Assembly: GCA_024276935.1 (NCBI GenBank) | Contig: JAJRWH010000063.1 | Span: 1-59,441 of the forward strand | Origin: Deltaproteobacteria bacterium | Lineage (GTDB): Bacteria > Desulfobacterota > Desulfuromonadia > Desulfuromonadales > Geopsychrobacteraceae | Length of the DNA stretch: 59,441 bases | Reading direction: 5' to 3' | Shown: positions 8,384 through 20,168 of the stretch, one piece after another | How the letters are laid out: each line of letters opens with the position of its first letter | Position numbering within the stretch: the stretch's first letter is position 1 | The notes under the pieces: generated by a model | Database searches by the model: none | Told to the model about the DNA's origin: nothing | The model's input: the letters and a program-made list of their open reading frames with translations, nothing else | Made by a program: the position numbers and the translations under genes

Positions 8384-9094
8384 CTAGACATCAATGCGCT
8401 GGCTGAGAATCGATTCCCGGCCATGCCCACCTTCTGCTTCGGTCATACTTTCGAGTAAAACATGACCACCAATTGCTGCGGTCTTTTTTACCAGATTTTC
8501 AGCCTGACCTCCATCCTGATTTTTAAAGGCTTCGATTAAACGTTCGTGTTCTGCTACCGAAATATCCATCCGGCCATGAACCGAAAGGGAAGCCATTCTC
8601 AGGCGATTAAACTTCATGCCCAGATGAGTGATCAACTCTGCCAGTTTTTGATTTCCGGCGGCACGCACAAACAGATCATGAAACTCGTTATGAACACGGA
8701 AAAAGGCCTTTACATCACCTTCGGCGGCCAGTGTCTTGAGTTTTTCGTTGATCGTCTGCAACTTTTCAATATCTTTTGCCGTCAGTTTTTCTGCCGCCAG
8801 TTCGGCAGCATAGCCTTCAAGAATACTTTTGATCGCATAGAATTCCTGAACATCCTGCTCGGAAAGGGCGGCAACCACTGCGCCCTTGCGCGGAATAACG
8901 GTCAGATATCCTTCAGATTCAAGCTGCCGAAAAGCTTCACGAATCGGTGTACGACTAATCCCAAAACGTTCTGCCAGTTCCGGTTCTGCAACCTTTTCTC
9001 CCGGTTTCAGGGTCCCCTTAAGAATGGCTTCGCGAATCGTCTCAAGAATTTTTTCTCTCAACGTCTGATGCCGTTCGATAATTTTACTTTTCAA
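8384..9094 (-). CDS. GntR-family transcriptional regulator (FadR/FCD subfamily)
   Basis: A 236-residue DNA-binding regulator. An N-terminal winged helix-turn-helix covers about residues 10-75 (PELAERFGISRTPIREAFRQL is the recognition region). The C-terminal FCD all-helical domain has His residues suited to binding a metal and a carboxylate ligand (HNEFHDLFVRAAGN, VAEHERL). The ligand is unknown. A perfect palindrome GTATACAGTATAC lies 37-49 nt before its start, suggesting autoregulation. The same palindrome before the ATP synthase operon and weaker ones before the hydrogenase operon suggest wider targets. Confidence 0.93.
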   Translation of the reverse strand: MKSKIIERHQTLREKILETIREAILKGTLKPGEKVAEPELAERFGISRTPIREAFRQLESEGYLTVIPRKGAVVAALSEQDVQEFYAIKSILEGYAAELAAEKLTAKDIEKLQTINEKLKTLAAEGDVKAFFRVHNEFHDLFVRAAGNQKLAELITHLGMKFNRLRMASLSVHGRMDISVAEHERLIEAFKNQDGGQAENLVKKTAAIGGHVLLESMTEAEGGHGRESILSQRIDV

Positions 9095-9130
9095 AGCAAT
9101 TCTCCCCGTTTATGACATTTGTGGAAGATT

Positions 9131-9143
9131 GTATACAGTATAC
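9131..9143. promoter_or_regulatory. Candidate GntR autoregulatory operator GTATACAGTATAC
   Basis: A 13-bp perfect palindrome about the central base, with flanks TT and AG, 37 nt upstream of the GntR start codon. FCD-type GntR proteins typically bind TGTATACA-like palindromes, so the site fits the neighbouring gene. It lies between the divergent GntR and K+ channel genes and could affect both. Confidence 0.7.
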
Positions 9144-9258
9144 AGCGCATGTCAATCCTTTTTTAATCTTCACTCCAGGAGCCTTTTGAACCTCTGCTTT
9201 TGATTGTCTTTTCAGGTGGCTGCCGCTATATTGACGTTTCTTTACTAAGGCTGGATTT

Positions 9259-10272
9259 ATGGATCCTGTACGAAAATTTCGCTTTTCACTCTTAACCCTG
9301 ACCTTTGTCGTCTGTGGTGGAACAATCGGTTACTCGCTGATCGAGAACTGGTCGTTGTTCGAATCGCTTTACATGACGATCATTACTGTTGCCACCGTCG
9401 GTTTCAGAGAAATCCACGAACTCTCCTACCAGGGCAAAGTTTTTACTATTTTGCTCATCATCTTTGGCGCCAGTAGTCTGGCTTATACCCTGGGCACCTT
9501 GTTTCAGTTCATGGTCGAAGGTCAGTTGCGTACAATTCTGGGGAGAAAAAAATTGGAAAAGAAGATCAGTTCTCTTAGCGGGCACTACATTGTTTGCGGT
9601 TATGGCCGCATCGGCAAGCTAATCTGCCGCGAATTTACGGCTCGTCCAGCCCCATTTATCATCGTTGAGGAAGATGCCGAGATTTGTCGCCAACTCGACG
9701 AAGCGGAACTTCTCTACGTTCATGGTGATGCAACGCGTGATGAAATCTTGCTTCAGGCCGGGATTCGTCAAGCGAAAGGGTTGATTACTGCGGTCACCTC
9801 TGATTCAGCCAACGTCTATATTACCCTGACTGCTCGCGGGCTGAACCCTGACCTTTTTATTCTTGCCCGAGCCAGTGAAGAGGGTTCTGAAATTAAACTG
9901 ATTCGTGCCGGCGCGAATAAGGTCGTCTCACCCTATACAATTGGTGCTTCCCGGATGGCGCATGCCATGCTTCGTCCAACGGTGGTTGATTTTATCGAGA
10001 TCGCAACCGGTGGTCAGGATCTTGAGTTGCAGCTTGAAGAAATTCGAATTGCTCCAGATTCGCAGCTGGCCGGGACCACTCTGCTCTCATCTGATATTCG
10101 AAAAAATCACGGTATCATCATCGTTGGCATTCGCAAGGATGGACAAAAAATCCTGTTCAACCCAGGGTCTGACACCCTGATCGAATCAGGGGATACCCTG
10201 ATTACCCTGGGTGAACGTAGTGCTATAAAAGATCTCGATCTCGTTGCTTCAGGAGGCCATTCTGCTCTCTGA
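9259..10272 (+). CDS. Two-helix potassium channel with RCK (TrkA-N/TrkA-C) domains
   Basis: A 337-residue MthK-like channel. Two membrane helices (about 9-27 and 60-85) flank a pore loop with the filter TVGFRE at 46-51; the common form is TVGYGD. An RCK-N Rossmann domain follows with GYGRIGK at 114-120, then an RCK-C domain to the end (about 245-330, ending in a GDTLITLGE motif). The cytoplasmic ring would gate K+ flux by nucleotide or ion binding. The replacement of the last filter Gly-Asp by Arg-Glu occurs, as I recall, in other bacterial members, so it need not mean loss of function. Its end overlaps the next gene. Confidence 0.9.
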   Translation: MDPVRKFRFSLLTLTFVVCGGTIGYSLIENWSLFESLYMTIITVATVGFREIHELSYQGKVFTILLIIFGASSLAYTLGTLFQFMVEGQLRTILGRKKLEKKISSLSGHYIVCGYGRIGKLICREFTARPAPFIIVEEDAEICRQLDEAELLYVHGDATRDEILLQAGIRQAKGLITAVTSDSANVYITLTARGLNPDLFILARASEEGSEIKLIRAGANKVVSPYTIGASRMAHAMLRPTVVDFIEIATGGQDLELQLEEIRIAPDSQLAGTTLLSSDIRKNHGIIIVGIRKDGQKILFNPGSDTLIESGDTLITLGERSAIKDLDLVASGGHSAL

Positions 10273-11035
10273 TATTTTCATTCACTTACCCGTTGAGCAA
10301 TTGCCTGCCCGACTCGCCACTTTCATCAAAAAAGGGTGGCAACCTGAACTGGCATTACAATCCCGCGATCTCGATCAACTGGAGGCTGCCTCTATAGCTG
10401 CCCTCAAACAAGATCTTGCTGCATCAAGGTTGAGGTCCAGTATTCATGCACCCTTTCTTGATCTTAACCCGGCGGCAACCGATCTTGATATCCGGCGGAT
10501 TACCGAGCGACGCTTTCGCCAGACCATCTCCTTTGCAGCCCAGATCAATGCCTCTTGTGTTGTCTTTCATCCGGGATTTGATCCCTGGCGTTATGCACGA
10601 ACTCCAGATGCCTGGCTGAACAACTCTCTTGAATTCTGGCCACCTCTTCTTGAACTGGCTGCCGACAATGACCTGATTTTGTGTCTGGAAAATATCTTCG
10701 ACACTCAGCCTAATCCCCTGGTTGATCTGCTCAATGCTATTGATTCGCCGCAACTGCGTCATTGCTTTGATATCGGCCATTGGTTTCTGTTTTCAAAAAC
10801 ACCCCTGGACCGCTGGTTTGATCTTCTTGGCCCCTACCTTTCTCACCTTCATCTTCATGACAATCGGGGTCGTCGCGATGATCATCGGCCCATCGGAGCA
10901 GGGAAGATAGATTTTGACGCTTTTTTCTCCCAACTGCAGCAGTCGAATCTTTATCCAACTGCAACCCTTGAGGCGCATAATCTGCAAGATGCTGAACAAT
11001 CTCTTGCTGCTTTGCAGGCATTGCTCGATTCCTGA
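10244..11035 (+). CDS. Sugar phosphate isomerase/epimerase-like TIM-barrel protein
   Basis: About 260 residues of the xylose isomerase-like/AP endonuclease 2 TIM-barrel superfamily. Metal-site motifs include HAPFLDLNP, VFHPGFDPW, CLENIFDT, CFDIGHW, HLHDN and a late ATLEAHN Glu. The substrate is unknown. There is no ATG near the expected N-terminus. The frame opens with TTG at 10244, but the best ribosome site, AGGAGG at 10251-10256, sits 5 nt before a CTG at 10262, so the true start may be that rare codon. Both overlap the end of the K+ channel gene, implying coupled translation. Confidence 0.82.
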   Translation: MLQEAILLSDIFIHLPVEQLPARLATFIKKGWQPELALQSRDLDQLEAASIAALKQDLAASRLRSSIHAPFLDLNPAATDLDIRRITERRFRQTISFAAQINASCVVFHPGFDPWRYARTPDAWLNNSLEFWPPLLELAADNDLILCLENIFDTQPNPLVDLLNAIDSPQLRHCFDIGHWFLFSKTPLDRWFDLLGPYLSHLHLHDNRGRRDDHRPIGAGKIDFDAFFSQLQQSNLYPTATLEAHNLQDAEQSLAALQALLDS

Positions 11036-11059
11036 ATCAGTCCATCCCGTTATCTCTAA

Positions 11060-11095
11060 AAAAAACGGGCAACTCCGCTTGGAGTTGCCCGTTTT
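11060..11095. terminator. Bidirectional terminator between TIM-barrel gene and ATP synthase operon
   Basis: A stem of about 15 bp (AAAACGGGCAACTCC/GGAGTTGCCCGTTTT) with a 4-nt loop between convergent genes. The minus-strand reading has a strong T-run and ends the atp operon. The plus-strand reading has a shorter one. Confidence 0.92.
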
Positions 11096-11118
11096 ACTAT
11101 TCTTCACTGACTGACGGA

Positions 11119-11526
11119 TCAGCGTTCGCCCGCAACCTTGATTCTGACCAACGCTCTTTGCAGAGCCGCTTCCATTACCGCAAAGTCGACATCCTCCTGC
11201 GAGAGTGTTTTCAGTGCTTCTTCGGCACGGCCCAAGGCGGCTTTTGCGCGTTCCAAATCGATTTCATCCGCTTTTTCAGCCGTATCGACCAGAATCGTCA
11301 CCTTGTCGTCACCAACCTCCAGATAGCCCCAGTTAACGGCGACATGAAAGGTTTTGCCATCCTGCTTGTAGCCAAGATCGCCAATCTTGAGAGTTGTCAG
11401 TAACGGTGTGTGTCCAGGAAGAAGGCCCAACTCACCCATTGCACCGGGAGCCGTAATCTCATCAACATCCAGAGACAGGACCTTCTTGTAAGGTGTCACC
11501 ATTTCAAGTGTAAGCTTTTCAGCCAT
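11119..11526 (-). CDS. atpC: ATP synthase F1 subunit epsilon
   Basis: A 135-residue central-stalk subunit that couples gamma rotation and can inhibit ATP hydrolysis. An N-terminal beta-sandwich (LTLEMVTPYKKVLSLDVDEI, then GELGLLPGHTPLLT) is followed by a two-helix C-terminal domain (DLERAKAALGRAEEAL). Last gene of the atp operon; the terminator follows 24 nt past the stop codon. Confidence 0.97.
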   Translation of the reverse strand: MAEKLTLEMVTPYKKVLSLDVDEITAPGAMGELGLLPGHTPLLTTLKIGDLGYKQDGKTFHVAVNWGYLEVGDDKVTILVDTAEKADEIDLERAKAALGRAEEALKTLSQEDVDFAVMEAALQRALVRIKVAGER

Positions 11527-11559
11527 CAGGACAATCCTTTATCTGCGCTCAAAAATCGA

Positions 11560-13032
<1,473 letters not shown>

Positions 13033-13899
13033 TTATTTGATCGACTCTGAACCGGAAATAATTTCCATCAGCTCTTTGGTGATTGCAGCCTGTCGAGCAC
13101 GGTTGTATTGCAGGGTCAGTTTGCCGATCATTTCAGAGGCATTGCGACTGGCACTATCCATTGCCGCCATCCGTGCACCATGTTCAGAAGCATTTGATTC
13201 CAGAAGACCCCGGAAAATCTGAACTTCGACCATTTTCGGCAAAATCTGTGACAACACCTCAAGACGATTCGGCTCATAGATGTAATCTGTTGAACCTGCC
13301 TCCTCCAGATCACCTTCAGGCTTAATTGGCAACAGCTGCTCCAAGGTTACGACCTGGCTGATCGCGCTTTGAAACGCATTGTAGATCAGATACACCGCAT
13401 CATACTTTTCTTCTTCGAATGAAGCGACGATCTCCTGACCAATCAACGCGGCAGTCTTGTAGCTGAGATTTGCAGCGAGGTTCTCATGAACCTTGACAAT
13501 ATTCTCGCCCAGACGGTTACGGAGAAATTCGTTACCTTTTCGCCCGGTAATCATCAGATCAATCGCTTCGAATCCGTGTTCATTGCTGCGGATGAATTGT
13601 TCTGCCGCTTTTGAAACGTTGGCATTGAAGCCACCGCACAAACCACGGTCTGCAGTCATCAGCACCAGTAAAGCACGTCCTTTGCCGCGCTGGACCAACA
13701 AGGGGTGAGCGTCAGCCTCTTCACGACGAGCCAGATTGGCAAGAACCGTTTGCAACTTTTCGGCATAGGGCCGAGCAGCAACAGCCGCCTCCTGGGCACG
13801 GCGCAACTTAGCTGCCGAAACCATCTTCATTGCCTTGGTGATCTGCTGGGTATTTTTAACCGAGCCGATCCGCTTTTTTATGTCCTTAAGACTGGGCAT
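13033..13899 (-). CDS. atpG: ATP synthase F1 subunit gamma
   Basis: Rotor stalk subunit, 288 residues. The N-terminal helix begins [20 protein letters not shown] and the C-terminal helix carries [27 protein letters not shown], the signature region. The central segment [13 protein letters not shown] is typical. It stands 29 nt after atpA. Confidence 0.97.
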   Translation of the reverse strand: MPSLKDIKKRIGSVKNTQQITKAMKMVSAAKLRRAQEAAVAARPYAEKLQTVLANLARREEADAHPLLVQRGKGRALLVLMTADRGLCGGFNANVSKAAEQFIRSNEHGFEAIDLMITGRKGNEFLRNRLGENIVKVHENLAANLSYKTAALIGQEIVASFEEEKYDAVYLIYNAFQSAISQVVTLEQLLPIKPEGDLEEAGSTDYIYEPNRLEVLSQILPKMVEVQIFRGLLESNASEHGARMAAMDSASRNASEMIGKLTLQYNRARQAAITKELMEIISGSESIK

Positions 13900-13928
13900 A
13901 CGTTCAAACCTTCTGTCGGCAAATTAAA

Positions 13929-15446
<1,518 letters not shown>

Positions 15447-15989
15447 TCACCCCTTTGCTAAGGTATCTGCTATCTGCTTCAGCTGGGTTTTCACGCTTCC
15501 GTCAAAAAGTTTTCCGCCCATTTCGGCCTTGACTCCACCAATCAACTCGGGATCAACCGCCAGGTTGAGAACGACCTTTTTACCGGTCTGTTTCTCCAGA
15601 CCGCTCCGGATCGCTTCATTCGTTTTTTCATCCAGCGAATGGGCCGAAGTTAGCGTTGCCCGAACAATCCCTGAAAGATCATCCGCGAAACGTCGGTAAT
15701 TTTCATAAATCTGCGGCAACTGTGCGATACGACCCTTTTCAACCAGTAAACCGAGAAAGGTCTTCATTCCATCGCTCAATTTCATCGCAGCTGCGACATC
15801 GCTCATGATTGCGCTCTTTTTTTCTACCGGAAAGGTCGGACTATCCAGAAGCAGGCGCAGCAAGTCCTCAGCACGCATAACCTCTACCAGCGAGGACAAC
15901 TCATCAGCATAGGGCTCAACCCGATCATTTTCTTTACCGATCGCAAGTAAAGCCTTGGCATATCGAATGGCAATAGCACTGTTACTCAA
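15447..15989 (-). CDS. atpH: ATP synthase F1 subunit delta
   Basis: Stator subunit joining F1 to the b/b' stalk, 180 residues. The N-terminal helical bundle begins AIRYAKALLAIG and the C-terminal segment PELIGGVKAEMGGKLFDGSVK matches the OSCP/delta signature. Its start overlaps the stop codon of atpF by 4 nt (ATGA), so translation is coupled. Confidence 0.96.
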   Translation of the reverse strand: MSNSAIAIRYAKALLAIGKENDRVEPYADELSSLVEVMRAEDLLRLLLDSPTFPVEKKSAIMSDVAAAMKLSDGMKTFLGLLVEKGRIAQLPQIYENYRRFADDLSGIVRATLTSAHSLDEKTNEAIRSGLEKQTGKKVVLNLAVDPELIGGVKAEMGGKLFDGSVKTQLKQIADTLAKG

Positions 15990-16564
15990 TGTAACTCTCC
16001 CACCTTCTGCATATACTCGTCGATCAGACGGGTATCATCTTCGCTGGTAAAGTTCTTCTTCAGCAGGTCCTCTGACAGGTCGACAGCAAGGCGAACGGCT
16101 TCAATCTGAAGTTCTCTGCGAGCCTTGGCAATTTCCAGGGCTGCGGCCTTTTCGGCATCCTCTTCAATCTTGACCGCCATCTCACGAGCACTGGCAATAA
16201 TTCTTTCTTTCTCCAGCTCGCCTTCCTTCTTGATCGCTGTGCTGATTTCTGCAATCTCAGCATTGGCTTTTGCGAGCTTCTGATCATATTCAGCAAACTT
16301 GGCCTCTGCTTCCTGTTTGATTCGTTCAGCCTCAGCCAGAGCTTTTTCAATCTCTTCCGTACGACCAGTCAAACCCCTTTTCAAGGGTTTGGCCAAAAAG
16401 TAAACCAGGACGCCAACGACAATGGCAAAGTTAAAGACCCGATAAAGAAAATCCTTAAGCAGGGCTCCACTGTCAGCATGACCTTCACCACCTGATGCAT
16501 AAACCATTGCGGCCATCAGGATCACCAGGCTCAGGGTCAGCAATACTGTTCTTGTTTTGCGCAT
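15986..16564 (-). CDS. atpF: ATP synthase F0 subunit b
   Basis: Peripheral-stalk subunit of 192 residues. An N-terminal hydrophobic, signal-like segment (about 5-24) is followed by a second membrane helix (about 45-60, FNFAIVVGVLVYFLAKPL) and a long charged coiled coil rich in Ala, Glu and Lys. The extra N-terminal segment is common in the b subunit of Desulfuromonadales, as I recall. Its partner is the b' gene directly upstream. Confidence 0.94.
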   Translation of the reverse strand: MRKTRTVLLTLSLVILMAAMVYASGGEGHADSGALLKDFLYRVFNFAIVVGVLVYFLAKPLKRGLTGRTEEIEKALAEAERIKQEAEAKFAEYDQKLAKANAEIAEISTAIKKEGELEKERIIASAREMAVKIEEDAEKAAALEIAKARRELQIEAVRLAVDLSEDLLKKNFTSEDDTRLIDEYMQKVGELH

Positions 16565-16584
16565 CGATATCCCTTCTTGTTTTT

Positions 16585-17013
16585 TCAGGCCAGTTTTCGA
16601 CCCAAAACCTTCGTCGCAATCTGTGCGGCCAGCGCTGTGGCTTCTTTTTTTAGAATTTCCCGGGCTTCGGCAGCTTCCTTCTCGACCTGCTCACGGATCC
16701 CCTTTACCCGCTGTGCGGCCTTTTGTTGTGCCTCACCGGTAATCTCAGCTTCCTGTTGCTGTGCTGCCTTGCGTAATTCGGCGCGTTCTTGCGCAGCTTC
16801 TGCCTTGGCAGCATTCAACTGCTGCTGGTAGCTCTGCATCTTTGCCTCGATTTCTGCTTCGAGAGCACGAGCCTGTTCCTGTCCGGCAGAGATCTTTTCA
16901 CGGCGCTTGGCCATGATTTCAAGCAGAGGCCGATAGAGGAGCTTGTTCAGAAAGAACAACAGGACCAAAAAGTTAAAGAATTGCAGAATCAGAGTCCAGT
17001 CGATACTGATCAC
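16585..17013 (-). CDS. ATP synthase F0 subunit b' (second b-type subunit)
   Basis: A 142-residue peripheral-stalk subunit. An N-terminal membrane helix (LILQFFNFLVLLFFLNKLLYRPL) is followed by an Ala/Glu/Gln coiled coil. It is shorter than the neighbouring b subunit, so the stalk is probably a b/b' heterodimer. It is the first gene of the cluster. The a and c subunit genes (atpB, atpE) are not in this window and must lie elsewhere. A GTATACTGTATAC palindrome lies 42-54 nt upstream. Confidence 0.92.
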   Translation of the reverse strand: MISIDWTLILQFFNFLVLLFFLNKLLYRPLLEIMAKRREKISAGQEQARALEAEIEAKMQSYQQQLNAAKAEAAQERAELRKAAQQQEAEITGEAQQKAAQRVKGIREQVEKEAAEAREILKKEATALAAQIATKVLGRKLA

Positions 17014-17054
17014 TATTTCACCTCATATCGATTAACAAGTGTGGTTTTTCGTCG

Positions 17055-17067
17055 GTATACTGTATAC
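17055..17067. promoter_or_regulatory. Candidate GntR operator GTATACTGTATAC before the ATP synthase operon
   Basis: A 13-bp palindrome identical, apart from the central base pair, to the one before the GntR gene at 9131-9143. It lies 42 nt upstream of the first atp gene, within the likely promoter. Control of ATP synthase by this regulator is inference. Confidence 0.62.
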
Positions 17068-17220
17068 AGGTTTTGGAGCTAAATTTTTTTGGCCGGAGCC
17101 AAAAACAGGGGATTGCTATCATATGCCCACTGTTGATGTCAACAATTTTCCCCTTTTCACCTCGTTTTATTCTTCAATTACGGCTTGCAGGGTCAGACCA
17201 TTTATTTACCGGATGCAGGG

Positions 17221-17571
17221 TTAATCGGTGGTCGTTTTCTCCTCCGAATTTGCCATACGAATCTCACCGTTGAAAATGACCTGTTCTTCGATCTTCAGAA
17301 CCCTGGTTTCAATGACGCCTTCAACCCGGGCCGGATTCAGTAATTCAACCCTTTGGCTGGCCACAATATTGCCCTTGAAGCTCCCGCTTAAAATCAGGGT
17401 CCCAACATGGATATCACCCTCAACCTCAGCGGTATCACCAATAACCAGGGTGTCCGATGAGCGGATCTCGCCGATAAACTGCCCATCCAGACGAACCATT
17501 TCATCAAAGCTCAGTTTCCCCTCAAATTGGCTTCCTGGCCCAAGAAAGGCTTTAATATCTGCTTTTTCCAT
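17221..17571 (-). CDS. Bactofilin (polymer-forming cytoskeletal protein)
   Basis: About 116 residues of the bactofilin family, which forms nucleotide-free filaments as a right-handed beta-helix. The core runs from IKAFLGPGSQFEGKL to about residue 105, with the repeating hydrophobic spacing and the family phrase VEGDIHVGTLILSGSFKGNI. Short polar tails flank the core. The ATG at 17571 has AAGG at good spacing; upstream in-frame starts do not. It follows parB on the same strand with an 89-nt gap. In Myxococcus bactofilins act with ParAB-parS in chromosome positioning, so the neighbourhood is suggestive. Confidence 0.93.
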   Translation of the reverse strand: MEKADIKAFLGPGSQFEGKLSFDEMVRLDGQFIGEIRSSDTLVIGDTAEVEGDIHVGTLILSGSFKGNIVASQRVELLNPARVEGVIETRVLKIEEQVIFNGEIRMANSEEKTTTD

Positions 17572-17660
17572 ATTGGTTACCTTTTTTTTCATGGCAGCAC
17601 TTATTCTTTCTGAGTCAACAAACAACAGGCCCGGCCTGGCGTCTTTGCTTTAAAGACAGA

Positions 17661-18515
17661 TCAGACTGAAACACCCAAAATCTCAAGCAATCGATCAAGA
17701 TCATCAAGGTTCTGATAACCGACTTCGATTTTCCCCCCCTGTCCTTTCGGTACAACGCGGGCCTTGGCTCCCAGACGTTGCGTCAGGGCATTTGCCAGGG
17801 TTTCCAGATTTGGGTCTATTTCTTTTTTCGCTGTTTTTGTTGGCTTATCGCCAAAAGCTTTAATTTTCTTGACCAGCTTCTCGGTCTCACGCACGGAAAG
17901 GTTTTTGGTTATGACCTGTTGTGCCGCCTCGGTCATATCTTCATCATCACCCAGAGCAAGCAGGGCTCTCGCATGTCCCATACTGAGATGCCCCTCGACC
18001 AGATCATGCCGGATATTGTCCGGCAGTTTTAAAAGGCGCAGGGAATTCGCAACGGTAGGTCTTTCCTTACCCACCCGCTTTGCAACCTCTTCCTGAGACA
18101 GATCAAAAGACTGGATCAGATACTGGTAGGCCTCAGCCTCTTCAATCGGGCTCAAGTCCTCACGCTGGACATTCTCGATCAGCGCCATTTCCAGTGCCCA
18201 GTCTTCACTCACATCCTGGATAACCACCGGAACCTTGGCCAGTCCCGCTTTTTGTGCCGCACGCCAGCGACGCTCACCGGCAATGATCTGATAGTGGTCA
18301 TCAACCCGGCGGACGACCAGAGGCTGGATGATACCCTTTTCCTTGATGGATGCTGCAAGCTCGGCTAGCTTTTCCCCGTCGAAGTGTTTACGAGGCTGAT
18401 TGTTGTGCGGACGTAATTCTTCAACTGGACATTGAAAATATTTTTTGCCCCCCTCCTGGGCGGCAGTATTCAGCAAGGCACCAATCCCTTTGCCAAGAGC
18501 AGGTCGCTTAGCCAT
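17661..18515 (-). CDS. parB: Chromosome-partitioning protein ParB (Spo0J family)
   Basis: A CTP-dependent DNA clamp of 284 residues that loads at parS and spreads. The N-terminal domain has PRKHFD, the [13 protein letters not shown] box and [14 protein letters not shown]; the helix-turn-helix follows ([24 protein letters not shown]); a C-terminal dimerisation part ends the protein. Overlaps the end of parA by 8 nt. A parS sequence lies 3.5 kb away at 22040. Confidence 0.97.
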   Translation of the reverse strand: MAKRPALGKGIGALLNTAAQEGGKKYFQCPVEELRPHNNQPRKHFDGEKLAELAASIKEKGIIQPLVVRRVDDHYQIIAGERRWRAAQKAGLAKVPVVIQDVSEDWALEMALIENVQREDLSPIEEAEAYQYLIQSFDLSQEEVAKRVGKERPTVANSLRLLKLPDNIRHDLVEGHLSMGHARALLALGDDEDMTEAAQQVITKNLSVRETEKLVKKIKAFGDKPTKTAKKEIDPNLETLANALTQRLGAKARVVPKGQGGKIEVGYQNLDDLDRLLEILGVSV

Positions 18516-19284
18516 GAATCACTTCCTCCTGATCCATTATTTCTTTTGCCAATTCCAGATATGAACGCGCTCCCGTTGATGCAATATCATAAAGAAGCGC
18601 TGGTTGACCAAAACTTGGTGCCTCAGAAAGTCGGACATTCCGCGGAACAACCGCCGAGTAGACCTTATCCCCAAAATGACTGCGGATTTCTTCGCTGACC
18701 TGACGGCATAGATTATTGCGCCCGTCAAACATCGTCAGCAGAATTCCGCCTATTTCAAGTTGCGGGTTGAGCTCTCCCTGGACCAGCCGAATCGTCTGCA
18801 TCAGCTGACCGAGACCTTCCATGGCGTAGAATTCACATTGCAGTGGGACCAGAACCGAGTCCGCTGCGGTCAGAGCGTTCAACGTCAGTAAAGACAGGGA
18901 TGGCGGGCAATCGATTATAATGTATTCGTAATCTGCGCCCAAAGGCGCCAACGCCTCCTTGAGCCTGTCTTCACGTTCAGCCTTATCTATCAACTCTATT
19001 TCAGCGCCAATCAAATCTGTATTGGAAGGCAGAATCTGCAGATATTCCAGATCGCTGTTCACAATAACATTGCGCACATCCTCGTCACCAATCAAAACGT
19101 TATAGACTGTCGAAATCACAGTTGTTTTATCAATTCCAAGGCCACTGCACGCGTTGGCCTGCGGGTCCATATCGACCAACAGGGTTCGTTGCTCTGCTGC
19201 AGCCAGTGACGCGGCAAGATTGATTGCGGTCGTCGTTTTTCCGACTCCGCCTTTCTGGTTGGCAACGGTAATAATACGCGCCAT
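18508..19284 (-). CDS. parA: Chromosome-partitioning ATPase ParA (Soj)
   Basis: A 258-residue deviant-Walker ATPase that forms a dynamic gradient on the nucleoid and moves ParB-parS complexes. The Walker A motif [14 protein letters not shown] starts at residue 10, with the switch region [13 protein letters not shown] and Walker [17 protein letters not shown] lies upstream of the ATG. A 245-nt gap separates it from rsmG; nothing else was recognised there. Confidence 0.97.
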   Translation of the reverse strand: MARIITVANQKGGVGKTTTAINLAASLAAAEQRTLLVDMDPQANACSGLGIDKTTVISTVYNVLIGDEDVRNVIVNSDLEYLQILPSNTDLIGAEIELIDKAEREDRLKEALAPLGADYEYIIIDCPPSLSLLTLNALTAADSVLVPLQCEFYAMEGLGQLMQTIRLVQGELNPQLEIGGILLTMFDGRNNLCRQVSEEIRSHFGDKVYSAVVPRNVRLSEAPSFGQPALLYDIASTGARSYLELAKEIMDQEEVIHG

Positions 19285-19529
19285 AAGAAAACTCCTTGCT
19301 ACAAATATCTGAATCGGGGATTTTTCATCGATACTTGCAAGTTTTTATAGGATGAACCCTTTGAGTCTGCTTGCTCACAAATCTCAATCACTTGTGTTTT
19401 GTCTGACACACCCTCTTCAAGAGAACTCATCTGGAAAAATGAAGCCAAAGACTAGCACAGCACGCCAGACAAAATCATCTCTATTTTGCAGCAAAACGGG
19501 CCTTGAAGACCAAAAAGAACCGACAAATT

Positions 19530-20168
19530 TCAACTTCGAGCTATTTGTATTATTTGTCTCTGGGCTCCGCTGAAAGGAAGAGCGTAATTCCGCAACACCT
19601 CGGCCTCTAATTTATACTTCTGCAATTCTGCTATCAGTTGGGGGTCCGCAAGCTCACCCTCTTTACCACGCAGCAGAATTAACCGCCCGCCTGGCTCCAA
19701 CAGGGGTAATGTCATTTCAACAATCTTGGTCATGGAGGCAAATGCTCGTGCCGTTATCAGGGGATACTGATCCTCTCTGGGCAGATCCTCAATACGACAG
19801 TTCACAGGAGAAAAATGACTCAATTGCAGTGTTCTGCGAATATGTTTTTGAAAACTGATTTTCTTACCAACAGATTCGACACTCGTAATCTGTATTTCAG
19901 GGGTTGCTATTGCCAGGGGAATCCCTGGCAGACCGGCACCCGATCCGACATCTAGCAATCGTTTTGCTTGACAGTGAGGCTGCAGAACCAAAGAATCCAG
20001 CAGATGCTTTTCTATCCCCTCGTGCCAGGTTCGGATACTGGTAAGGTTAATCCGGGCACTCCAGCGGATCATTTCATCCAGAAACCATAATTCTTTTTCC
20101 AGAATCGAATCATCCAGAGCAAGACCCAGGCGTGTCAGTCCCTCTTTAAGGTTTATTGTTTTTTCCAT
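19530..20168 (-). CDS. rsmG: 16S rRNA (guanine(527)-N7)-methyltransferase
   Basis: A SAM-dependent methyltransferase of the 530 loop of 16S rRNA, 212 residues. The SAM-binding motif is LLDVGSGAGLPGIPLAI near residue 70, with TARAFASM and RLILLRGKEG later. It overlaps the end of mnmG by 16 nt, matching the classic gidA-gidB order next to the origin. Confidence 0.96.
   Translation of the reverse strand: MEKTINLKEGLTRLGLALDDSILEKELWFLDEMIRWSARINLTSIRTWHEGIEKHLLDSLVLQPHCQAKRLLDVGSGAGLPGIPLAIATPEIQITSVESVGKKISFQKHIRRTLQLSHFSPVNCRIEDLPREDQYPLITARAFASMTKIVEMTLPLLEPGGRLILLRGKEGELADPQLIAELQKYKLEAEVLRNYALPFSGAQRQIIQIARS

Noticed and set aside
17086-17105. Inverted repeat TTTTTGGC/GCCAAAAA considered as a terminator for the bactofilin gene
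   Set aside because: The right arm ends in A on both strands once paired; there is no T-run after the stem.
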